From Agelaius tricolor (Eukaryota; Chordata; Aves; Passeriformes; Icteridae): DNA of 64,000 bases. Within the stretch, counting starts at the first letter, position 1; each line of letters starts with the position of its first letter. The translations under genes and the position numbers were made by a program. Positions 1 to 12,194 of the stretch are shown piece after piece. The notes below the pieces were generated by a model. The model was given only the letters and a program-made list of their open reading frames with translations. It was not told the origin of the DNA and searched no databases. The stretch is from the NCBI GenBank assembly GCA_023055355.1, contig JALJCS010000001.1, positions 106,656,881 to 106,720,880 of the forward strand, read 5' to 3'.

Positions 1-2285
1 ATAAATGTCAGTAAGTGACAACCATGTTTTGCAGATGTGCTTCTGTATTTCAGTGATTTATTTGTTCAGATACAGCTGAACCTGCAGTGTGGTAGGACAG
101 GAGCTTTGTTATAACAAGCCTGGTGCTGCAGGGATTCAAGGTGACAGATACAACTCAATACCACATACCCTGAGTCTTCCTAGAAATGTCTAAAACTTGT
201 AACTGCTCATTTATAGCCCGTGAATTAAATATAAGTTGACACATTGAATATATAATTTTTCTTTCACCAAAAAAATAGATTTGCTATAGTATACTTGAGT
301 GGAATTGCAGTGTCTTCTGGCAAAGTCATCTAAGAATAGCCAAACCACTAATACAGGAGAATTAAAATGGTCTTCCAGTTAGAGCAACAGAATAAATTCA
401 ACACCTCCTTGACAGATACAACACCCCATTTATAGATAAGCTGCTATTACTGGCCTGTGCCTTAATTTCTTCTTTCCTTAAAGGTAACTGATGGAACCCA
501 CTGAGACACTGAAGAAGAATTTACTTTCTATTTTTTGGGTTTTGTGCTTGGCAATATAGCAGATTTAGTTTTCTATTTTCTTTTATTAGAGAGCATGTTA
601 GAGGTCTTACTTGGGCCCTATGTTTGCTACAAAGCTTGTGCACTTTTAAACTTTTTCCCTGTAAAAACTCTGATGTTCTGTTAATAGAATGATAATGAAA
701 AGTTTGCAGGATAGAGAATTATTTTATGCAAATTTTGTGCCTGTTTCATCCATTGCCACATTCAGTTCATAGAGTCTTGTGGATAATTTTGCCCCAATGA
801 GGTTGAGACCTCATAGTCTGCCTTCTTCAATTTTTCTTTCAAGAAGATCCTTTCAGAACAAAATTCTGATTAAAAGAAAAAATATATATAATGAAGACAG
901 GAACCTGTATAATGAAACAGAAACATTCAGCTGGTATAATTTAAGTAATTTCCTTGGAATACTGAAACTAAATGAAACCTTCTTTCTTCTGTGATCTATG
1001 CCTGCCTTCAAAACAATATTAGATATTAGATGAAACTCTCCTAGGCAGCCATTGTTTTATTCTATTGCAGAGTTCCTTGCATATCTGGGCCATAGGGATG
1101 TCTCTAGTGAATGTTACTAGGATAGTAGGTCTTGAACTCAAAGAAACTCTAGGAATTGTAAATTAGGTTTCACACATATGAGACACTAAAATGAGAACCT
1201 GTTCAGAGCCTTGAACAAGATTTTATCTTGTGCCTTTGACTCCTTGGGCTCACCAGCGAGTTCTAAATGCAGTGTGGGCTCAGACTACCTCCCTGCTTGG
1301 AATAGTGTTCCACATATTGGCTCAGCCTGAGTTTCGCAATTGTTTGTTGGTTTTTGGGTTTTTTCCCCTCAGTAACCTATCAGGGAGTAACAACATTCAT
1401 GTGCCTAAGTGAAATTCTCCCAGAAAATTATTCTGACCTTCATATTATCTCCCTCATCCTCTTATAGTGCTTTGATCAGTGGCCAAATAAGTAATGTTGA
1501 CAAGTTGATCTTTCAGTTATTATCAATGCACATCTGAGTTAACAACCCATTAAGCAATTCACACATCCCAGAGCCCTGAGTGCTAACTCATGCAGATGTT
1601 ACAACTGTCCATGCTCTGACCTTGTTTTATCTGAAGGATTGGAGAGGCGTGCTTGTTCTAATAAAAGTTTATAATACTGAAGAACATAATAACAGTACCA
1701 GGAAGCAAAAAAACTAGATCTCACTTAATTAAAGTATTTGCTATTAGTAACTAGTTCCTTTTTTTAACTGGATCTCAAACTGTCCCTTGAGCCATCCTGC
1801 TGCAAAAAAAAAAACCTTTACTTCTTTATGAAGAATACTTTAAACCATGTTTTGAAATCAGCTGGGAAAAAAGAGAGGAATTATCTAAGAGTTATAATGA
1901 ATTGTGGTAATTGAGATGTCATTTGTATTAGGATTTATTAGGAATAAAGAACTAAGCAGAGATAATTATTATATTATGTCATTGTTTAAGACTGAAATTT
2001 GCTCATAAATGTTTTGTGCAGGTCTGCTATAGTAGGGATCACTCTGTGTCAGATGAAAGCCACTCACGCTCAGCTGTCCTGCCTCCAGCAGTGGTCAGCA
2101 GTGGCTGTTCACATCAAGGGGAGAAGAGGGAAAGCATATCTGATCCTTTCTTGGAGTTCTGTCCCACTGCTCAGCAATTTCTACCACTAGAAATGGTGGG
2201 TAGATGTTTAATGCTCTGGTGGCTCCCTTGTGAACTTGTCCACCACCATTTTCAGCATACTGTGACATAGATGCTACATATTATA
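1..2285. other. AT-rich DNA without a recognised gene
   Basis: No conserved protein, RNA gene or known repeat was recognised. Open frames are under 90 codons and overlap each other on both strands, as chance predicts. A GTAAGT lies at 11-16, but only ten bases of upstream context exist, so no exon can be argued. The part from about 2040 to 2285 is a little richer in G and C and abuts the LTR. It may be older repeat sequence that I cannot name. Confidence 0.6.
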
Positions 2286-2831
2286 TGGTACTGGTTTTGG
2301 CTGGAATACAGTTAATTTTCTTTGTAGGATATAATACAGTGCTGTATTTTGGATTTGTCACCAAAAAAGTGTTGATCAGTGTCAAGACCTTTTCTACTTC
2401 TCACACTGCCTCATCAGTGAGTAGGGTGGGAGTGGGCAGGAGATTGGGAGGGGACATAGCCAGGGTAGCTGACCCTAACTGAACAAAAGAATATCCCATA
2501 CCATATGGTGGTGTGCTTAGCACTAAATACTGTGAGGAGGAAGAAAGAGGAAGTGGGGATGTTTGGAGTTATGGCATTTGTCTTTCCAAGTTACTGCTAT
2601 GTGTGATGAAGCCCTACAAATGTCTGAACACCTGCCTGCCCATGGCAAACAGGGAGTGAATTCTTCATCTTTCTTTGTTTATGCACACCTCTTTTATGTA
2701 TTAATCTGTATTTATGCCAATCCATGAATTTTCTCACTTTTCCTCTTCTGATACTCTTCCCCATCCCAGTGAGGAGGTGTGAGTGAGCAGCTGTGTGGTG
2801 CTTAGCTGCCTACTGGGGTTTAACCATGACA
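2286..2831 (+). mobile_element. Solo LTR of an avian endogenous retrovirus
   Basis: An LTR of about 546 bp in forward orientation. It opens with TGGTACTGGTTTTGGCTGG and closes with GGTTTAACCATGACA, so it has the TG...CA termini of retroviral LTRs. The internal order (TTTTGGATTTGT, GGGAGGGGACATAGCC, TGACCCTAACTGA, CCATACCATATG, AACACCTGCCTGCCCATGG, then a TTTTCTCACTTTTCC tract) matches an LTR family I remember as common in songbird genomes. No gag, pol or env sequence lies on either side, so it looks like a solo LTR left by recombination. I see no matching target-site duplication, and decay from the remembered form is visible, so the copy is not recent. Its relative in the opposite orientation is at 37290-37855. 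The class (ERVL-like) is from memory and uncertain. Confidence 0.85.
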
Positions 2832-5825
2832 TACACCATATAACCACACATTGAATGAATAAATGCTTTTTGATTTGCCTTAGCCTACTGTCTGATGGAG
2901 TAATTTGTTGCCCCTGGTTCTTAAATGGGAAGGAAGAGTGAATAATTGATTAAAATAATTTTCTTTTTTGAAGGCTGAGTACTTACATTATAAGCCTTTA
3001 TGGGAGACTTTGTAGGCCTTGGATCATCTTTTTTCCCTTGAAATTTTTGCAGATCTACTAAATCCATTTGGGTATGAGGTATTTTCACTCAACATTACAG
3101 ATATGGGTACCCTGTGAAGTTGGTAATGGCATAATGTTATATTGTCTCTCTTCATCTCAACTTTCTCAGTCCTTTCTCCAATGACACTCGCCCGACAGAG
3201 CAGTGTTTTGAAGTATTAATGCAGGCCATGCTGAGGACACTGGAAATGAAGACTGGAAGGGATGTCTGCTTGGGTGCTTGGGTCTAGGATGTTGCTTGAG
3301 TAATCAATTATGCAGATTCATAAAATTATACAGATCATCTGTTTTACATGATGCTAGCCAGCCAAGGCCGTGTAATCCTCTCCAGCAATATTTAACAAAC
3401 ATACGGCCGAAAATGAAACAAAAAATCCATAACCATGTGGTGCCATTGAAAGAAAAAAAGAAAAGAACAAAACTGATACATCCTACTACAATGTGTTTTG
3501 AGAAGTGTTATGGGTGACCCTAGTCAGGCTGAATCAACCTATAAACATAATTACTTAACTAATTAGCTTAATTTTCTCTTTCTTATAATTCCAATTTTGT
3601 CACACAATCATTTCTATATGCCGCCCAAGCATAATTCTAAAACATTTTAGCTTCATTTCTCATGCTATCTATCTTGGAAACTGCCCTGGAAATTAATTTC
3701 TTAGTGGCCAGAAGCTTTATTCCAATTTTCTGTCATAGATATGTTTTCTGCTAATTATTATTGCTCCTTAATTTAATCTGGGAGACATTTAATTATTTTT
3801 TCAATATACTTGGCTGGACCTATGGTGAAAACTTATCCTCAGACAATTTAAAATGTTAAAAATACTCTATATGTTTTCTCCATTTCAGGTTGTTTTTATC
3901 GTTGGGTACGTATTTTAACAGTCTGGTTAGCTCTGAAGCTTCATGTTTAAGCTCTTTAATAGGAACTACTAAATATATCTTGTATGGTACATATAAACAA
4001 TCGAAAATGTGTTTTATAGAAAAACTCCCAAACCCAAATCAGTTTGGCCAAATTCTAAGGCCAAATATGTGGAAAATCCACTGCTAAAATAGTTTCAGAA
4101 AATTGAGTGATAGAAACATGTTGTTTAGACCTCTTAAGTGAATTACTAGCTACTGAGAAACCTTATAATATGGACAATATTACAGTTTTCCTATTCAATA
4201 TCTCTGTGATTTTGATAGCTATGATTTCTTAAAAAAAAAAAAAATTAAATTAAGAGGATGCCTTAAAAAAGTCTAAATTTCTAACACTGGCAGAAGACTA
4301 ATGAATGCACTGGAAAAACAAAAAGATTGGTCTGAATATTTTACAAGCTTAGGTTGTGAAATTCTTTGATCAAAGACTCTCAACTATGTCATAGCATTAA
4401 GTCAAAGTTTCTCAAGTGTTCTATGAATCTAAAGAATTTCTATTGTTTTCAAAGGATAATTTTTGTAGGCTGGCTTTGAAGTGAGGAAAACACAATTGGG
4501 CCTATAAGTAGGTAATCTGTAGAAAACACACCAGTTATAAAATCACATAAAGTCACTTTTGTTCACTGTTAACCATGTGAATATATGATTTTACATTGAA
4601 TAGAGTATTTGTATATTAAAATATATGCAAAAGTGTTTAGTTTCACAGCCATAATCAGGAAGTAAATGAGTGAAAGTATAATGCTTCAAAACAGAAATCA
4701 GTGTTGCCTTTTCCTGGGGTAGACAACTGTTGGTAATGGCTGCTCTAGTGTCAAGATGACCTGACACAGTATCAAATTGAACTGACAAAAGATCTGTTAC
4801 TTCAGTTCATAATAAAATTTAAAAATATGTTCAGAGATTTTCAGGTTTGGTTTCAATATAACCAATAACTTTGGTTTCAGCTTGCCAGAGTATTCTGTAT
4901 CCCAAATCTCACGCTTAAGTGGATAATATTGAAATCACTGTACAAAGAATTCATTCACTTTCCAAATGGTACTAGATAATGCAGCTAGATATGAAATACA
5001 GTAGTAGATGTACACAAATTAGTAAAGGCTAACAGATTTATTCTAAGATAAATATAATAAATTGTTGTGGAACTGTTGTGATTACTGTACTGTAACTTTT
5101 TCTGTCACTTACAGGAAGTTAGCTATTGCTTGGACTACACCTAAATTTCAGCTTATTGTATGATAGTTAGTTAGGAATAAAGTTTGCTATATGGAAGTTA
5201 ACTTACACTATTTTAACTAACACTGAAACACAGAATTTAATTTAATATGTTAATATAGTCCCATTTTACTGCTAGCAAGCAAAATAAAAAGAGGGTACTA
5301 CTGGTAAGTTAAAATGCCTGATCTGTTTTTCAGAATTTTTTTTTCTTGGAGTAAGAAAAGAAGCACCACAGAACAAGATGTCCCTAATTTGCTGAGATAT
5401 GTTATAAAAAAATAAGATGTGATAGATCCATCTCTGGAATTGGATTCTAGCTTCCAAAGAGAGGGGTTTGCAATATGTGCCCCACTTGACCAAATGGTAA
5501 ACTAATGCTTTGACAGAAGACAGGCTTGAATCTTGTAGTAAGAAAAGGTTCAGCCTGTTCCTTATTTCTCCTGAAATAAGTCCTTTACTGCATCATAGCT
5601 TTAACAAGAAAGAACAAAATATCTGTGTTTTGTGCTTTCCTGCATTTTTACCTCTGTGCTATCTGGAGCTCTTCTTTCTAAACTCTACCCCTCTCCCATT
5701 ACTAAAGTAACCCACCCAAACTACCTTATTTTTGGTTTGAGAACTGAGAAATAGGAATGGATTGTCTTGAGTAAGCAGCAAATGGACTGTCTAGAAGAAG
5801 AAAGAGATATACTTGTCTCTGCCAA
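2832..5825. other. AT-rich DNA without a recognised gene
   Basis: No gene or nameable repeat was seen. Open frames are at most about 80 codons. There is an A14 run near 4231-4244. The sequence looks unique and intron-like or intergenic. Confidence 0.6.
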
Positions 5826-6260
5826 AGATGTCCCCTGGAAGCTCTGCCCCTGCTGACCCTCACATGATCTCCTATAAAAACGTCCCTCCCCTCTTCCAGT
5901 GACGTGCTTTCTTTACACCACGTCCTTCTGTCAGGGCGTCTCCATTTGCTCACACACCTCACAGCCCACCTGTAGGCCCAATGCCCCACCACTGGTAGGA
6001 TGAGCTGCTCCATCCTGCTCACCCAGAGTTACCTCACATCAGGCCCCTTCCCATGACACACACGGGGCCACCACTTTGTTCAGCTCCATTTGATGAGAGC
6101 GGCCATTTTGTACAATGTATAACCCATAACGTGTTCGCACGGCCTTGCCACTGGCTGATGGCTTTTTGTGACAGTGTGATGCCCCCTGTGATCTCAGACA
6201 CGGCCAAGACTGGCCATCAGGACAAACTTCTTTGTCTTTCTGCACTGGAATGATACTGTG
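5826..6260. other. CpG-rich patch, probable unidentified LTR or old promoter
   Basis: This stretch stands out from its AT-rich, CpG-poor surroundings. About ten CpG dinucleotides fall between 5880 and 6200 (for example ACGTCC, GACGTG, GGGCGTC, GAGCGGCC, AACGTGTTCGCACGG). On the plus strand a TATA-like CCTATAAAAA lies at about 5871-5880. On the minus strand the patch begins with an AAAATGGCCGC-type stretch, of a kind seen in some avian LTRs. The opposing open frames are under 100 codons and look accidental. The likely explanation is a retroviral LTR that has kept its CpGs, but neither termini nor orientation are clear. A genuine promoter is the alternative. Confidence 0.35.
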
Positions 6261-9200
6261 TCATCACCATTCTCCTTTCACTAAATACACTGGGCTGCAA
6301 CATTGCTCCAGCTGATGTTTTACAGCAGGGAGGTGACATTTCTGGAAAGGTCATGACCTGTGACTGGCTGCCTATCTGGACCACAAATGCCTGTAAAGAG
6401 AAAAATGCACATATATAAATAGCTTTTTATTTCTCTATAGAAATTAAAATATAAGAGTGTGGAGATATGCATAAATATACATATGATTTCTTTATACTTA
6501 GACATAATGCGTGTATTTATAGTACATATACATACACATGAAGTTACATACATTAAAACACACGTGCCTGAAAACGTAGGTACATTTTCTCCAAAGACAC
6601 TCTCACACCATTCTCTAGGCATGCATCATGTACAAAACCTCCTTTCATAATAGCTAATGAAATTAATAAGTGACATTTTGTTGTCATTGTACTGCAAAAG
6701 TTCCCATACCTTCTCGGTGATTTCTCATGGGTATCTCTTTGCAGTACTGATTCCTTCTTCTTCACAGCACAGACAACAAACTCCAACTCTCTTCACAACA
6801 AAACTAAAAAACTCCAACACTCTCTTCACCACCAGCTAACCCACTCTTTTGTAGCACTCTTCATCTTATTGGACACAGCTGTGGCCTGTTAAGGGCAGGC
6901 CTGTTCCTAATCTTTGGTGATTAGTACAGCTGCAACTCCTCCGGTGTGAGACTAGCTTCTGCACTATTTTCTTACATTCTATCCCTCCACAGCATTTTAA
7001 TGTGAACGGAAAAAACTATATAAGATGTATAAGGCAAGATGCCTCTCATTCTATAAGGCTGGTGAACAAGCTCTGACATGTTGGAATGGGGGAAAGTTCA
7101 TGAGAGGGGTGTGGGGGGCTGACATCAGAAGGGTGGATAGCCACAAGTACTTTGGCATGCACCAAAAGCTATGGAGCCATAATTCGGCAAGTTCCTGTTG
7201 CATGCAAAGCAGAGATATGCAGTAAACTGGTCCAAGATGCCCTGCATCCAGCTCTAGAGCACTGTTAGGATGGCCATGCCCTAAGGCGGATTTTGGGGCC
7301 TTGCATCTTTCTGCAAGACACAAGCAACACTACCTGAGCAAATGGAAATTCTCAGCTTCAGGACAGAATGTAAATGAAGACAATAAGGAAAAAATGCAAA
7401 GTGATTCCTGAAATTCCAAAGTGAACTAGGAAAATAGTAGCCACTGATTCATTTCTGAATCAGAAATTCCAGAAAGTGGTATTTTGAGGTAGGTTTCACA
7501 CAGAAAAGACAGGTGCTGGTGGTGGGGTGAGCTCCCTTTCCCCTGTGGGCTGTAGGGAGTTTACATCTACCTGTAGAACCATTACAGAGTGCAGGCTTGT
7601 ACTATATGTGTTTCCTTATCTTTAAGAAAATTAGCTTCTTGAGAGTTTAAAAAACTCCAGCTAATTGACTGAGGTGTGCCACAGTCTATTCACCTTCCTG
7701 TCTGGGCCTAAGGCAATCAAAGGAAGGAGAATGGACACAGAACAGAGAGCAGTCTTTGAGAAAAAAAAGGAAAAAAGCTGGAGAAGCCTGACAAGAAACC
7801 AACTGCCTTCATACCCTCTTTGTTCATGACTTAAATTTCTGGTTCAGTGTTTCCTTTCTTACACGTGGATGCTAGCTGCTGGTTGGTAAACATGTTTGTG
7901 CCACTACTTCTGTTAAAAGTTCAATATGCCTCTGCAAAGGTGGGAAGCTTTAGGGGCAAAAATCCTGTGTTAGAAGCTGCTAAAAGCCAAACAGAAATAG
8001 TCTGAACCAAAGGTAAGAGGAAACTTGAATGCTTACAGCTTACACAAGGCTGCAAAATAGCACTTTAAAAGAGAAAAGGATTAGAGGTGAATAAAACATT
8101 GAGTTCTTGTAAATATTGCTGTTTTTCATATATTTAGAACTACTGAAACTATGTGCTGTAATAATATGATTATTTTTCATTTTGTTTCTTCACATATTAA
8201 TGATCACAAAAAAATAACACTGTTTACATCTCTCCACATTACCAGTGAATATTTTTATCATTTTATAAGATTTATTTGAGGTGATTTTGGTCTGGAAGAC
8301 TGATAGTAAAACCCAAACATAATTATAACTTCACTATTCTGATGAAAATAGTTATTAGAACACATGCTTCTCCAGCACTGTGGGAAGATGACAGAGGATA
8401 AAAAGATAATGGTCTGGGAATTATGGGGGAAAATACTGTTGCTACTCTCTGGATGGCACGTGGTCAGCATATGTGACCTCCCACACACAATGCAATCTCA
8501 GGGATCTAAATGAAGGGTGGAGTGGAGCGGAGATACTATGGCCAGGCTCTGTCAAAAACCTTGCAGAAGAGGGAATTCAGTGGTACTTTCTAGCTGATAA
8601 GCCCCACAGCAGCTGCAGACCAAGGGAGGTAAGGGAAAATGTCCTATTCTTGAACCAGCAACCGTGGTGAAATCACTCTCTTAGGACTGACACGTCTCCA
8701 TCCCAAGGTTATCTCAGACACTATCCTGAGATACTCACCCCCAAGGTACAGCCACCCCTCACTGAGTAAAAGGGATCACTTGATGGGCTGAACCTGCCTT
8801 TTCCTCCATAAGGAGGCCTATTGCATAAGAACTATTCTCTATGCATGCTGAATGGTTATCTAGAACTAGCATTTTAGTGGATTAGAGCTTGTCAGTACAT
8901 TGCTTTGATTTAATATATTGCTTTAAATATATTTTTGCAGTCTGACACTATTATTGGCAATTCTCAAACCTTAACCTGTCACAATTTTATTTAAAAAGAG
9001 TGCTATTCTGTAAACTGTTAGTGACTCCCTCAGGGGCACTGGCAGTTGCCAGCAGTGGGTAGGGGTGTGGGGACCCAAGAGGAGCTTTCTCTCTTTGGTG
9101 TGTGACCCTGAACAAGTTAGTGGAGCCACCCTCAGATCTAGTGACCTGCTCAGTGAAGGGTGCCCACAACAGGACACTGACAGACTGGCCAGGCACAAGG

Positions 9201-11064
9201 GTCACAGCTTTGCTGGGGTGCTGACAGACTAATCAGCACTTAGGGTTTGAGTAAATCTCACCTCTTCACACAAAAATCACGTACAGATTATTCTTTACTT
9301 TCATTCATACTCTTGACTTCGGAAGAAATATGAATGAATAAATTTTCAAACTATTCAACACTTTAAACTTCCTGCGTGTGATTTCAGTTGCTTTGCAATT
9401 TACCATTCAGTGCTTTTTCCTTCCTTAGTATTTTACATTCTAAGACAAGTAATAAAGTACTAATTTCTTCCTCAACAAATACGGAAATCCTGTCTGGAGA
9501 AAACTGTCACCAAAGACAAGATGAAAATAAGAAGTTTACATTCATTCTGTTACACTGGTGTGTCTGCCCAGGAACAATGTTTTCCTTTACATGGGTATCT
9601 GATTCAAAAGATTTTATTAAGATATAACAATTCTGAAAACTGGATTTTCCTTTTGTCTGACAAACATTTCTGCTTTAAGCTTTCTTCTAGGCTGTAAAGG
9701 TACAAGAGATATTCTAGAGATTTTCAGAAGCCTATTGAACACCTTTTAACTATATATTTATTTTACCTTTGTAAAAGTGGACTTTTTTATTTTACCTTTG
9801 TGTGGCCTACAGTTTCTGGAATTGGATGACATTTCAGTACTGCTATGGAAGACAATAATTTTAATCAACACAAAGGCATGGAGAGATTGCTGTATCACTC
9901 TTTCATTATTTAATTTAAGTATCTTTCAAGGCTTACAGTCTTATATTTTTACCACTAGATTTTTATGACCACACTCATAGTTTGGAAACAACTTTCCAAG
10001 TTATTTTGTCTGATGTTTAAATATTTGACTAGGCTTTTTTTTCCTATTATGAAACATTTTTTCCTCCAGCTGAACAGTACTACCAGAATGTAAGGCAAAA
10101 GATACAAAGCTTGCATGAATTGTGAAGTTATGTTTCCATGTGTGCTATGATATGAAATGCTCTGTGGTAGAGTCATGTGGGAAAAGCATTCTATTTATTT
10201 ATATGAACTAATTTAAAATATCTGCCTGATTCTTGCAAAGTTTTCCCTTTGACCTCCTGAATTTCTCATTAAAGGGATCTGTGAACTAAATGTATTTACT
10301 ATCTGCCAGTGTTTAATATGCTGCTAACCTGAGGAAAGAGGCAGCTGCCACTCCTGACTAGAAATGTTGCATATGGAACTTGTGTCAAGATCTTTATCTG
10401 AGGTCAGGTGGCATCTCTATTGAAACCAATAAAGTTCTGATGAGCCAGTAAGGCAGACCTTGACAAATATGTAGCAGGACTGTCAGTAAAAGGGTACTAT
10501 GACAACTCACAGGGGAAACACTTAGAATATTATTTAAAAATTAAAGAAATACTTATTTTATTACTCAACAGACTTGTTTCAGTCTGTTCTATCAATGATA
10601 AACTTTTTTCCAGTTTGTCTTGCATAAAGAAGAATATTATATGGGTAACAGAAACTGATAAACCAAAGTGGAAGGTCCAACATAAAGCTTAACAGAATAA
10701 AAAAAAAAAATAGGGATAAAATATGGATCAGATTAGAACTTACAGAAAAAACAACTTCATAGAAAGATGTGAATTGCTATCTTCTTTTGAAATTCTGAGA
10801 CAGAAAAGTGGAAAATTTACTACAGCTAAAGAACTTCAGTGGAAAAAAAGAATGTGCAAAATTTACTAAAGCTGAAATACTGAGGAGCTAATACCAAACC
10901 AGAAGTTTAGAGCTTTGGAGGAAAGCTCATGAATCATAAAAGACAGCTGTCATTTTATTGTGAGCAGTAGCAAAGTGCTTACAATTTATTAGAAAACAGC
11001 ATCCAGGAATCTCCAGACCTGTGAAAAAAATAACCAAAAACATTTACATTGTTATGAAATGTAA
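6261..11064. other. AT-rich DNA with two GC-richer patches, no recognised gene
   Basis: No gene was recognised. Two parts, about 8490-8830 and 9020-9240, have noticeably more G+C than their surroundings and may be decayed repeats that I cannot classify. CTGATTCA (7444-7451) and TGAATCAG (7456-7463) form an 8-bp inverted repeat with a 4-base loop. A run of A12 lies near 10698. Confidence 0.55.
6778..6831. repeat. Imperfect 30-bp tandem duplication
   Basis: AAACTCCAAC followed by TCTCTTCAC occurs at about 6778 and again, with two extra bases, at about 6808. The period is about 30 bp. It is a small local duplication with no inferred function. Confidence 0.7.
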
Positions 11065-11500
11065 ATGAATATGAAGAGGTGGGTGAAAATGCCCCTGGTC
11101 ATGGTCTTCTCCTGCCATGAGGGACATGTGGGAGCTGGGGGACAGTCACATGAAAGCACAATGGCTGCCACAGTTTACAAATGGCTGCTCACAACCAGCA
11201 TAGGAAGGGGCTTCCCATGCTGGCCCTCCTCCTGGATAAGTGGAAAGGGGCAGCTGGTCCTGCTGGACAAATGAGATGAGACTCTGATCACATGGGGTAG
11301 GAGATTTCACACAACAGAGACCCCCAAAGACAGACACAGGTGGAGTTCCATTGGACACCATAACTTGAAGATGGTAAGGACTGCTGGGACAAGGGAGGGG
11401 CCATGTAATAGCAAGAGGGGCAGGGCTTTCCGGGAAGTTGGCTGTGAGATATCCATCACTGAATCTCTGGAAGCAGCCTGAAAGTAGGCTGAAGTAAAGA
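11065..11500. other. GC-richer patch, possibly a decayed LTR
   Basis: The stretch has higher G+C than its flanks, with CAATGGCTGCC and AAATGGCTGC near 11160-11185 and purine-rich blocks such as GGGACAAGGGAGGGGCC near 11390. It is followed by a pyrimidine-rich tail (about 11520-11565). This arrangement resembles avian LTRs, but I cannot identify a family or the TG...CA ends. Overlapping open frames of about 70 codons on both strands do not look coding. Confidence 0.25.
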
Positions 11501-11723
11501 CTGGAAGTAAAGGCTAAGTTTTTCTTCTCTCTGGTGTATGTGAGTTTTGTTCTCTCTCTTCACCTATGGATTTTCATAAACTTGTACTAATTTACAGGTC
11601 TGGTTACTTCTAAAATTCAACCTTTAGATTTGGCTGAAACTGACAGATTTACTCACATCCTTTTCTGGCAGATGGACACAGTGGAGATAGACAAAGCAAC
11701 TGTTTTGTTTGGCACTGGGGCTA

Positions 11724-11775
11724 GCAGAAGTTTAGATATGATGAGGCAGAAGTTTAGATATGAAGAGACAGAAGT
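11724..11775. repeat. 22-bp tandem repeat, about 2.4 copies
   Basis: The unit beginning GCAGAAGTTTAGATATG is repeated at 11724-11745 and 11746-11767, followed by a partial third copy (ACAGAAGTG). The two full copies differ at one position. It is a simple minisatellite. Confidence 0.85.
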
Positions 11776-11996
11776 GAATACCTTCTGAGTGTCACCTGAT
11801 TGTGTCAATGGGTGAAATATAAACTAATGTGGGAAATAGTGCAGAGACAGTGAAAGTAGATGAAAACACATAGCTGGACTGAATTAAATTTATAATTTCT
11901 GTTAACATAGGATGAATAGATATTTTGCAGGACTTACTAAGCTTTAACCTTCTCTAGCTCTAGATCCATCAGAAGTTGGCTCATGGAGGTGGGATA

Positions 11997-12194
11997 AATC
12001 ATAGAGTCACTTTGGTTAGAAAAGACCTTTAAGACCATCATATCCATTAACCCAGCGCTGATATGTCCACCACTAAGCCTTGTGACTAAGAGCCATATCT
12101 GCATGTCTTTTTAGTACCTCCCAGGCATGGGGACTCTGCCAGTTCCCTGGGCAACAGTGCTTGACTTCCATTCCAACATGCTCCAAGTGAAGCT
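11997..12194 (-). mobile_element. CR1 LINE 3' fragment
   Basis: Reading the plus strand, the segment starts AATCATAGAGTCAC, the reverse complement of a CR1 3' tail. It then runs through TTAGAAAAGACCTTTAAGA, CCATTAACCCAGC, CACTAAGCCTTGTGACTAAG and a short CTTCCCTGGGCAACAG-like part (here TTCCCTGGGCAACAG). This order matches the 3' untranslated part of avian CR1. The element is 5'-truncated, as nearly all CR1 copies are, and is moderately diverged. No coding capacity remains. Confidence 0.85.

Noticed and set aside
8735..8775. 22-nt microexon-like segment on the minus strand before GTGAGTATC
   Set aside because: The acceptor is short and the length breaks the frame. No other support.
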